NCBI RefSeq assembly: GCF_015352425.1
Contig: NZ_JADKNH010000009.1
Span: 124,001 to 188,000, forward strand
Direction: 5' to 3'
From: Fusibacter ferrireducens
GTDB taxonomy: Bacteria > Bacillota > Clostridia > Peptostreptococcales > Acidaminobacteraceae
Length of the DNA: 64,000 nucleotides
Both the position numbers and the translations under genes were made by a program. The notes under the pieces are model-generated. The model ran no database searches and was not told the origin of the DNA. It worked only from the letters and a program-made list of their open reading frames with translations. The stretch's first letter is position 1. Every line of letters starts with the position of its first letter. This document shows, piece after piece, positions 45,069 to 52,194 of this stretch.

Positions 45069-47996
45069 TTATTGAATGAAATCCACCAGAGAAGGCTGTA
45101 TTACTTTTGCCCCTACTGATAGAGACGCCCTATATATATTTTCCAAATTTTTAAAGAGCATAATGGACTCTGCCATATCAACATCTTGGACATTGCTCAT
45201 TAAACTTGTAAAAGTCAACTTGTTATCACTTACTCTATTAGAAATAAATTCAACCCTATTGGTTTTACCACCCACTTCTCCCATGGCAGTCAATACACGG
45301 TCTAGATGCATATCTAACTTGGTTAAAGAAGCATCTATTACAGCATCATCCTTTACTTCAAAGGCAGCACTGAGCGCTTTTAAATCATGAACCAGTTCAC
45401 TTTCTTTTGTAAATTGATAGTCAACTTCCAGAGTATGTTTCTCGCCATCATCTGTCCCTAATATTTTAAAATCAAGTGCTGCACCATCACCGCCGGTAAT
45501 TACAACTTTATTCGCACCAAATTTATCATCCACTTGATTTTGAATTTCAGAAATCAGATCATTTACAGAAGACAATTTAGAAAAGTCAATTTCTATATTT
45601 TGAGGCTCACCATCTACTTTTAATATCAGCACACTGACATCTTTGGCATCATTCACCATTGAATCCGTTAAATGCGAGCTCGTTGATACAATAGAATCAC
45701 CACTATCTGTTCCCAGCGTGTAGCTTGGTTCATTGCCTACACTTATCTCTTGAATCCCTGTTGATACGATCAAAGAAGAATCTATTGAAAAATTAGAATC
45801 AAAATTTTTAGGTTGAATGACAAGTTTTCCTTCTGGATTGTAATAGATATCTGCAATATCACCAAGTAAATTAGTACCATCCGTAGCTGTTTTATATGCA
45901 TTCACAATATCATTTTGAGTTAAGGCGGTCACACTGCCATCCAGCGTGCTCTCATCAACTTGGAAAGTGGTTCCATTTATATTTAAGTCCAGTACATCAC
46001 CAGCAGTGTAATCGTGAGTCAAATCAACATTTGTTTTAAGAAAAGATTTTGTGCCAAAGCTGACGCCATCACCATATTCTTTTGATTCAATAACCAATTT
46101 ATCATTTTGATCAAAATAAATGTCCGCCATTTTCCCTAACGTACTTATTCCATTATCTGCTGCAACATTTGCCACATCTGCAACGTCAACACTGATGACA
46201 TGTGTTCCTGCACTTGCAGCCGCTAAAGCTGAAGCATTTAAGTCAATTGAGATGCCATTCGCTAAAGTTCCTATTGGAATATCATTAACAATCCCAGGCG
46301 TAGCCGCTATATCTGCCTCAGAAAAGGTGAAATCTCCAAGTCCGTTTGCAGGTGCGCTTGCACCATCTGATACCAAGCTCACATCATACATATCAAGACT
46401 GGATACTGTCGTCAAATAACTGTTGCCTCTGACGATCCCACCTGCTGAATCAACCACATCAATAGACGCACTTCCACCATCTGTAAAATTGAAAGTGATG
46501 GTGCCATCTGTCCCATCAGCCAAAACACCAGAATTCGTAGCCATAGCAACTTCACCTGTTGAAACTTGAGTCGCAGTCACTAAATTGGATACTGTGAGTT
46601 GTACCGTGTTACCATTATAAGAACCATAAGTAGCGGCACCGCTCCCTGCACTGGTTTCATCTGCCCACAAAGCAGATGGATCTAAAGAAAAGGTCACATC
46701 TCCCAGTTGAATATTTGTAGCTCCAGAATTAGACGTTACCGTCGTCATTGCAGATTCCAAAACACCTGAAACAGATCCTACTAAATTCAGTTGATAAGCA
46801 ATAGAACCATCCGTCTCATCGGCGTCTAACTGGTTTATTTGGATTGTAAAATCCTCTGCACCATCATTTAGTGTACTACTTGGATCAATCTCAATATTTG
46901 AGATCACATTCAAAGGAGAGCCCACGCCATTTGCTGCCGTTAGACTCGCAGCTGTTTTAATTAGATAATCGCCTTCAGTGGCATTTATACTATTAAATGA
47001 AAACAGGCCATCAATATCAATAGGCAGTACAGACTCTTGACTGTACTTATTAACGACGATATCATAGGCGCCCGTTGTCAAATCAGATGTTGGGCTAACC
47101 GATACATCATTCGTCCCCCCAGCAAGAATCGCAGCCGAATCCGTAGTGTCACCACTGTAGTTCACATTCATAGAATTAACAATTGTCGCTAATTTCAATG
47201 CTTCGATAATTCTGCTTTTAGTCAGGGGATCTGAAATATTGTTTGTCAACAAACTTTCATCTACATCATACTGAAGATCACCATAAGCTGTTCCCTTTAA
47301 TTTTATATCCAAAACACTGGAACTGTAATCATGATTTAAATCAATCGACAACTCCGTTTTCGCTTTTGTAGCTTCCGTAGTTTCAGCACTTCGCTCAGCA
47401 AACAGTTCTTCAAAAAAATTGTTCATCGAAATCACGCCGAAGACATCTATAGGATGTGTACTCACTTCCATGGTTTCTCCTACAGAAACCTCAAAATTCA
47501 AAACATCCTTTAGTTTATTCCGCTCAGATGAAATATTGATATTATAGTTCCCATCTTCATCAAAAAGTGCTTGATCCGTCTCTAAACCAGAAAATATATA
47601 ACGTCCTGCAATAGTTGAATTTCCAAGTACTATAATTTCCTTTGTCAACTGCTCAATTTCTGTTTTAATTTTTGTAGTATCCTCCGGATTATACGTTCCG
47701 TTAGAGGCTTGCACTGTTAATTCCCTAACTCTCTGCAATATCTCTTTCACATCGTCTAAAGCACTTTCTGTAACTTCTAACCAACCTAAACTATCACTTA
47801 TATTTTCAGCATACTGCTCTGTTTCTCTGATGTCTGCCTTGTATTTCAAAACTTGCGTAATCCCCACCGGATCATCTGAAGGCCTTTGGATTCTCTTCCC
47901 TGTGGACAATTCATTTTGACTTTTGGCCATCCCTGTCAAATTTCGATTTGCATTCCATAACATATCCTTAATAAGCATACTATTCGTTATTCTCAT
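45069..47996 (-). CDS. flgL: Hook-filament junction protein FlgL with giant insert
   Basis: 975 residues, against about 300 in most bacteria. Canonical ends: MRITNSMLIKDMLWNANRNL, LSTGKRIQRPSDDPVG, SDSLGWLEVTESALDDVKEI and at the end FTSLMSNVQDVDMAESIMLF, then YRASLSVGAKVIQPSLVDFI. Between residues about 200 and 860 is an expansion made of (a) two repeats, IDLNHDYSSSVLDIKLKG... and VDLTHDYTAGDVLDLNINGT..., and (b) a flagellin-type module (about 277-610) that splits the first repeat. The reading frame is intact. It follows flgK by 12 bases in the flgM operon. Confidence 0.95.
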   Translation of the reverse strand: MRITNSMLIKDMLWNANRNLTGMAKSQNELSTGKRIQRPSDDPVGITQVLKYKADIRETEQYAENISDSLGWLEVTESALDDVKEILQRVRELTVQASNGTYNPEDTTKIKTEIEQLTKEIIVLGNSTIAGRYIFSGLETDQALFDEDGNYNINISSERNKLKDVLNFEVSVGETMEVSTHPIDVFGVISMNNFFEELFAERSAETTEATKAKTELSIDLNHDYSSSVLDIKLKGTAYGDLQYDVDESLLTNNISDPLTKSRIIEALKLATIVNSMNVNYSGDTTDSAAILAGGTNDVSVSPTSDLTTGAYDIVVNKYSQESVLPIDIDGLFSFNSINATEGDYLIKTAASLTAANGVGSPLNVISNIEIDPSSTLNDGAEDFTIQINQLDADETDGSIAYQLNLVGSVSGVLESAMTTVTSNSGATNIQLGDVTFSLDPSALWADETSAGSGAATYGSYNGNTVQLTVSNLVTATQVSTGEVAMATNSGVLADGTDGTITFNFTDGGSASIDVVDSAGGIVRGNSYLTTVSSLDMYDVSLVSDGASAPANGLGDFTFSEADIAATPGIVNDIPIGTLANGISIDLNASALAAASAGTHVISVDVADVANVAADNGISTLGKMADIYFDQNDKLVIESKEYGDGVSFGTKSFLKTNVDLTHDYTAGDVLDLNINGTTFQVDESTLDGSVTALTQNDIVNAYKTATDGTNLLGDIADIYYNPEGKLVIQPKNFDSNFSIDSSLIVSTGIQEISVGNEPSYTLGTDSGDSIVSTSSHLTDSMVNDAKDVSVLILKVDGEPQNIEIDFSKLSSVNDLISEIQNQVDDKFGANKVVITGGDGAALDFKILGTDDGEKHTLEVDYQFTKESELVHDLKALSAAFEVKDDAVIDASLTKLDMHLDRVLTAMGEVGGKTNRVEFISNRVSDNKLTFTSLMSNVQDVDMAESIMLFKNLENIYRASLSVGAKVIQPSLVDFIQ
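46167..47168 (-). repeat. Module shared with flagellin, FlgL copy
   Basis: Codes for FlgL residues about 277-610: AAILAGGTNDVSVSPTSDL, YDIVVNKYSQESVLPI, INATEGDYLI, NIQLGDVTFSLDPSALWA, VTATQVSTGE, IVRGNSYLT and ATPGIVNDIPIGT. The order of blocks is the same as in flagellin, and DNA-level similarity is still visible (ACTTATTAACGACGATATC against ACTTATTAACCACGATATC). Confidence 0.88.
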
Positions 47997-48008
47997 ATGT
48001 CGTCACCT

Positions 48009-49661
48009 CTATCTTCCAACAGTACCAAGTCGATTAACCAGCAAATCCAGCATCTCATCAAAGACATTTATCATTCTAGCACTGGCATTATAAGCCGTTT
48101 GAAATTTGATCATATTTGCCATTTCTTCGTCTAACGAAACACCCATGACAGAATCTCTTGAAACACTAAACTCATTAACCAATTGAGCTTGATTGCTAGA
48201 AACTCGTTTCGCTTCTGCAGAGTCAACACCCAAGTTGGATACCAGAGATTTTACGTAATCTTCTGGAGAGCCCCATTCATATAGTTTGATATTGTGCCTT
48301 GTTGCAACCATGAGAAGTGCGTTATCATTACCGCCAGGAATGTCTTCTATACTAGAAGCGGCCGCAAAATTGTTAAGATCCTCCAAATCCGAAGCAATTG
48401 TAAGGTCACTTGACTTAATGCAATCTGTCACATAGTACCGATCATTGATCAGTTTGACCGATTTACCTTTAAAATCTGGATTATTCATCAATATTTTAGA
48501 GATATTTTCTCCTATTTTTTTTAATTTATCCTCTTCATTAAGACCACTCACTCCATCTAAAACAGACGAGGTTACCTCTACAGCTTGTTCGCCATCAAGG
48601 CCTTTATTGAGCAAATACGTCTTAAATTCTTCTGTGGACATATTATCAATTGTAAACATATAATACCCAGTTCCACCATTAAGTCCATAGCCTTTTTCAT
48701 GAATGCCGTTCATAGTATCTGCTAAAACATCCACAAATTCATCTAATTTTGAAACATAATATGGAATACCCTTTTGATCACCGGATATATTGTCTCTTAC
48801 ATCTCTAAGTCCAGCAAGCTTCCCAGTGTCCACATCAAACGAATCACCATTTGACCACTGAACATCATAAATTTTATCATCATCGCTTTCATTTAGTTTG
48901 TCTACTCGGTTCACCAATTTTACAGATTCACTTCGAAAATGTGACACCATCAAATGACCATCTATCAGAACATGGAATCTATTTTGTTCATCTTCATAAT
49001 AAGTTACAGGCACAAGCTCAGACATTTTATCGACAAGTACGTTTCTCTGATCTCTAAGATCATTAGCTTTGCCACCCTCAAGTTCCGTCTCATAAATAGA
49101 CTTGTTTAAGGAAACTATTTGATTCGCATACGTATTGAGCTCATTAACTGAAGACTGAAATTGAGAATTCATGTCTCTCTGTAGTTGAGTCAGCATATTG
49201 GATATTCTCGCTACGCCATCTGTCAATGCTATCGTATTCTGTCTAAAAAGCGTTCGTGCAGTCAAGTCTTCAGCGTTTTTAGATAGCTTTTGCAAAGACT
49301 CGTAATAATTATCCAATAGTTTCCCTATACTTGAATCCGTGGGCTCATTAAATATACCTTCAATCTGTGAAAGCACACTTGACCTTGCCTCCCACTCTCC
49401 TTTTGTGGAAGTTTCACTTCTATATTTAAAATCCAAATATTCATCTCTAATTTGTTTAATAGCCGTAACATCAACACCAACGCCTATGCTCCCCATGCCT
49501 CCAGGCAACATTTGCGGTTTATACGCTTGAGTATTCATAACTTGTCTCGAATATCCCTCTGTGTTCGCATTTGCAATGTTATGTGATACAACACCTAAAG
49601 ATCTTTGGTTCGCAAAAAGTCCCGACAGCGATATGCTGAGTCCTAAAAATGACGAAGCCAT
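48009..49661 (-). CDS. flgK: Hook-filament junction protein FlgK
   Basis: About 550 residues from the ATG at 49661 (MASSFLGLSISLSGLFANQR), which follows GAGAGGAG; an ATG six codons upstream contains that box and is unlikely. N-terminal VVSHNIANANTEGYSRQVMN rod-hook signature; C-terminal YNASARMINVFDEMLDLLVN. Length is normal, so unlike FlgL it lacks the large module. It connects hook and filament. It follows flgN by about 114 bases. Confidence 0.95.
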   Translation of the reverse strand: MASSFLGLSISLSGLFANQRSLGVVSHNIANANTEGYSRQVMNTQAYKPQMLPGGMGSIGVGVDVTAIKQIRDEYLDFKYRSETSTKGEWEARSSVLSQIEGIFNEPTDSSIGKLLDNYYESLQKLSKNAEDLTARTLFRQNTIALTDGVARISNMLTQLQRDMNSQFQSSVNELNTYANQIVSLNKSIYETELEGGKANDLRDQRNVLVDKMSELVPVTYYEDEQNRFHVLIDGHLMVSHFRSESVKLVNRVDKLNESDDDKIYDVQWSNGDSFDVDTGKLAGLRDVRDNISGDQKGIPYYVSKLDEFVDVLADTMNGIHEKGYGLNGGTGYYMFTIDNMSTEEFKTYLLNKGLDGEQAVEVTSSVLDGVSGLNEEDKLKKIGENISKILMNNPDFKGKSVKLINDRYYVTDCIKSSDLTIASDLEDLNNFAAASSIEDIPGGNDNALLMVATRHNIKLYEWGSPEDYVKSLVSNLGVDSAEAKRVSSNQAQLVNEFSVSRDSVMGVSLDEEMANMIKFQTAYNASARMINVFDEMLDLLVNRLGTVGR

Positions 49662-49775
49662 ATTTTTTTCTCCTCTCATCGCATCCGTGCATAAATTTTC
49701 ATTCCAATTTTCATACTGATCCCTTGATCATAAAACAAACCTTTTAACTCAAAACAACCCTCAAAAACATTCAAG

Positions 49776-50270
49776 CTAAACTCTCACATCAAAAATATTC
49801 TTCCGCTCTACTTGATCATCAACTGCATTTTTGGTGTATTTCGAATTTTCCGATGAAAGTTGTGTCAATAGATCGATGTTAAAGTTCACTAAGTTGATCT
49901 TCTCTTCTAACAGCTTAGAGTTAAATCTATTTTCATCTGCAACATTCTTTACCAACACTAAAAGTCGATCTTTTGCCTCAGAGATGAGTTTTCTTTCATC
50001 TTGAGGTAAGAACTGCATCAATTGCGTCACATTTTCTACAAACTCAACATTGTTTTCTCTTAGTACCAAGTCAACGACTTTTTCTCTGATCTCTTCTAGT
50101 TTGAACAGGGTGATCACAAGCCCCTGCTCTTCGGCTGCAAGTGCTTCTAGCTCACTCATTTTCTGTTCTTTAATGGCCACGCGTTTTCTTTTAGAAAGGT
50201 TTAAAATATCGCGATATATTTCTTCTTCCTTATTGAGTGTTAATGCCAATTGTTCCACACTTTTAGTCAT
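49776..50270 (-). CDS. flgN: Flagellar export chaperone FlgN
   Basis: 164 residues, helical: EEEIYRDILNLSKRKRVAIK, ALAAEEQGLVITLFKLEEIR and NRFNSKLLEEKINLVNFNID. FlgN binds FlgK and FlgL for export. The position between flgM and flgK and the FlgN-type pattern support the name. AAAGGAGAC precedes the ATG. Confidence 0.9.
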   Translation of the reverse strand: MTKSVEQLALTLNKEEEIYRDILNLSKRKRVAIKEQKMSELEALAAEEQGLVITLFKLEEIREKVVDLVLRENNVEFVENVTQLMQFLPQDERKLISEAKDRLLVLVKNVADENRFNSKLLEEKINLVNFNIDLLTQLSSENSKYTKNAVDDQVERKNIFDVRV

Positions 50271-50406
50271 ACAACCGTCTCCTTTAATGCCTCTATACTC
50301 TAAGGCGCCATAAATCCTTGTGCATAAGCCTTTGGGCCCAATCTTCCTGCTCTAATATAATAACCGGACAGATCGTCCGGTATATGTAGGGGTTAAGAAA
50401 TCGACT

Positions 50407-50685
50407 TTATTTTGTTAATCCCTTCAAAATATGCTCAGCAATTTGTTCTGCATTAGGCTTGTAGCTGCCAGAACTGATCTGTTCCTTAATTGCGTTGACT
50501 TTCTCGCTTCTGACTTCTGGAACAGCTTTAAGGGCTTGCATTGCCACTTGATGATCTCTCGCTTCACTTGAAATTTCAACTTTATCGCTTTTGAAACCTG
50601 TCTTCTCTGCTTCTTCAGTTTTCTTGACGTTCTTACCATAGGTCTTTAGAACGTTTTGAATATTTGGACTACCAGTAATTCTCAT
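50407..50685 (-). CDS. flgM: Anti-sigma factor FlgM
   Basis: 92 residues: a disordered N-terminus (MRITGSPNIQNVLKTYGKNV) and the conserved C-terminal sigma-binding part (DKVEISSEARDHQVAMQALK; VPEVRSEKVNAIKEQISSGS; YKPNAEQIAEHILKGL). FlgM binds and inhibits sigma-D until exported through the finished hook. It has a sigma-D promoter and a leader hairpin that overlaps it. Its GGGGGTG ribosome binding site is five bases before the ATG. Confidence 0.95.
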   Translation of the reverse strand: MRITGSPNIQNVLKTYGKNVKKTEEAEKTGFKSDKVEISSEARDHQVAMQALKAVPEVRSEKVNAIKEQISSGSYKPNAEQIAEHILKGLTK

Positions 50686-50691
50686 AAAAAC

Positions 50692-50742
50692 ACCCCCGTT
50701 CTTGCCGATTTCTCTACTATAGGTATCGGCAAAAACAGGGGT
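50692..50742 (-). promoter_or_regulatory. flgM leader hairpin covering the ribosome binding site
   Basis: Minus-strand ACCCCTGTTTTTGCCGAT pairs along its full length (two G-T wobbles) with ATCGGCAAGAACGGGGGT; the loop is 15 bases and GTTTTTATG follows. The 3' arm contains the flgM Shine-Dalgarno box and the 5' arm contains most of the sigma-D promoter. It can act as terminator of the comFC-yvyF transcript or hide the ribosome site in readthrough RNA; RNA started at the sigma-D promoter lacks the 5' arm. Confidence 0.8.
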
Positions 50743-50749
50743 AAGTTTA
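50723..50749 (-). promoter_or_regulatory. Sigma-D promoter of flgM operon
   Basis: Minus strand TAAA, exactly 15 bases, then GCCGATAC. The -35 overlaps the stop codon of the yvyF-like gene. Transcription should start near 50716, inside the loop of the leader hairpin. Confidence 0.93.
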
Positions 50750-51172
50750 GTCCTTTTTTAAATTATTTTTTTCTCTAATGTGCATCCCGCCACGTGGTCT
50801 ATGTGAGTCATTACTATCCATACCCGCTTTAAGGCCATCCGTGAGGCTTCGAATACACTTGGGACAAAATCTACCGCCGCCATTTACCACTTCACCACAG
50901 CGTTCACAGAAAGAGATCAGTGCATTTGCACCCAAGACGATTTTGCCATCGCGTATCCACTTAAGAATCGCCTCTGTGGAAACTCCGGTGCCTATGCTGA
51001 CATCTTTAACACCTGAAGTTGGATTGTCATAGATGTATTCCCTCACTTTAGTGAAATCGTCATCTATTGCCTCGTTACATCTCGAACACAAAGAGCTACT
51101 TGCATCCGGTGCCGCAAACAATCGATTACATTTTTTACAATTCTTTAAGTTGCCCAGTTTATTTTCTGTCAT
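50747..51172 (-). CDS. yvyF: YvyF/TIGR03826-type flagellar-region zinc-ribbon protein
   Basis: About 141 residues from the ATG at 51172 (MTENKLGNLKNCKKCNRLFA), after GGGAGG; the longer in-frame ATG at 51223 lies inside comFC. Two zinc ribbons, CKKCNRLFAAPDASSSLCSRC and CERCGEVVNGGGRFCPKC, flank a MerR-like helix-turn-helix segment (VKDVSIGTGVSTEAILKWIR). The family sits between comFC and flgM; in B. subtilis it is YvyF. Proposed role: regulation of flagellar genes. Confidence 0.9.
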   Translation of the reverse strand: MTENKLGNLKNCKKCNRLFAAPDASSSLCSRCNEAIDDDFTKVREYIYDNPTSGVKDVSIGTGVSTEAILKWIRDGKIVLGANALISFCERCGEVVNGGGRFCPKCIRSLTDGLKAGMDSNDSHRPRGGMHIREKNNLKKD

Positions 51173-51195
51173 TTTCTCAAAGCCTCCCAAACCAT

Positions 51196-51933
51196 CTATT
51201 GTCCCATGGCAAATGTGATACAATAAATCGCTTCAGCACCTGCCTCATATAGCACTTTAGAACATGTATTAACCGTTGTACCCGTGGTATAAATATCGTC
51301 TATAACAAGTACAATTTTGTTTTCAATTTTAATGCGCTCTTCTTGCGTTATCATTATAGCATCTTTTAACATCTGCTTTCTAGCGTCTTTATCCAATTTT
51401 TTTAATTTCTTTGTTCTTTTGCATCGTTTAAGTTTGCCCACTGGCATCTCTCTATCGAGCATCCTAATCAAAGCCTCTGCAATCAATTCGCTTTGATTGT
51501 AACCCCGCATCCATTTTCGCGTCCAATGAATCGGTGTCGGTACCATGACTTCTATTTGATCCAAAAGTTTTTCTTCAATTAAACGTTTGATCATGAGTTC
51601 GGCGATGCCTTTGCAGTATTCCGTTTTACCTTTATATTTCAATCCAAGGATCATTTTTTTGGCAAGTGCATCATAGTGTGTGCAGGAAATATGCCTTTTA
51701 TAGTAATGAAACTGTTCTTGACACGTTTTACACTTATACTGATAAATTTCCAGTTGATCGTAGATCTGTTCAATAGGTCGATCGCATTTCTGACACTTGG
51801 CAGCCTCTACCTTAAGTTGGTCTAAACACTTCTCGCAAAAAAAAGACTCCGAAATACGAGACTCATATTCTAGATCACAACCTATGCAATTCAGTTTTTC
51901 AGGAAAAATTAGATCTGCCACATGTTCTATCAT
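51196..51933 (-). CDS. comFC: ComFC-like phosphoribosyltransferase
   Basis: About 245 residues from the ATG at 51933, after GGGGTGA. Two N-terminal CxxC zinc pairs (CIGC, CEKC, CQKC, CKTC), then a type-I PRT fold with PTPIHWTRKWMRGYNQSELI and the PRPP loop VLVIDDIYTTGTTVNTCSKV. ComFC-type proteins act in DNA uptake. comFA is absent upstream. It overlaps nothing on the left and is 24 bases before yvyF. Confidence 0.92.
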   Translation of the reverse strand: MIEHVADLIFPEKLNCIGCDLEYESRISESFFCEKCLDQLKVEAAKCQKCDRPIEQIYDQLEIYQYKCKTCQEQFHYYKRHISCTHYDALAKKMILGLKYKGKTEYCKGIAELMIKRLIEEKLLDQIEVMVPTPIHWTRKWMRGYNQSELIAEALIRMLDREMPVGKLKRCKRTKKLKKLDKDARKQMLKDAIMITQEERIKIENKIVLVIDDIYTTGTTVNTCSKVLYEAGAEAIYCITFAMGQ

Positions 51934-52194
51934 ATATAGGTCACCCCTAGGTTTCAAATATAGTTTGCACCAACATTTCGTAAGTTTTTATCCAAAATGC
52001 GGACACTATTTCAAGTGTTCAGAATCATTTTGCCGCCTTCATTCTATCATAGACGGCACCCATATATCATCTCCACGTTTTTTCATAAGCACATCAATAT
52101 GTTAGAGAGGGCCCAAACTTTTAACTTCTGATATTCTAGTCATTTTTTCATTCTAGTTATATTTTTATTCTAGTTACATTTAATATTTATTATT

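Noticed and set aside
41097-47996. Flagellinolysin-type protease insert in flagellin or FlgL
   Set aside because: No HExxH or similar metalloprotease motif is present in either insert.
50685-50711. A plus-strand sigma-D promoter (TAAA-N15-GCCGATTT) facing the flgM promoter
   Set aside because: It is the mirror image of the real promoter created by the leader stem; transcription would only be antisense to yvyF. The stem explains it better.
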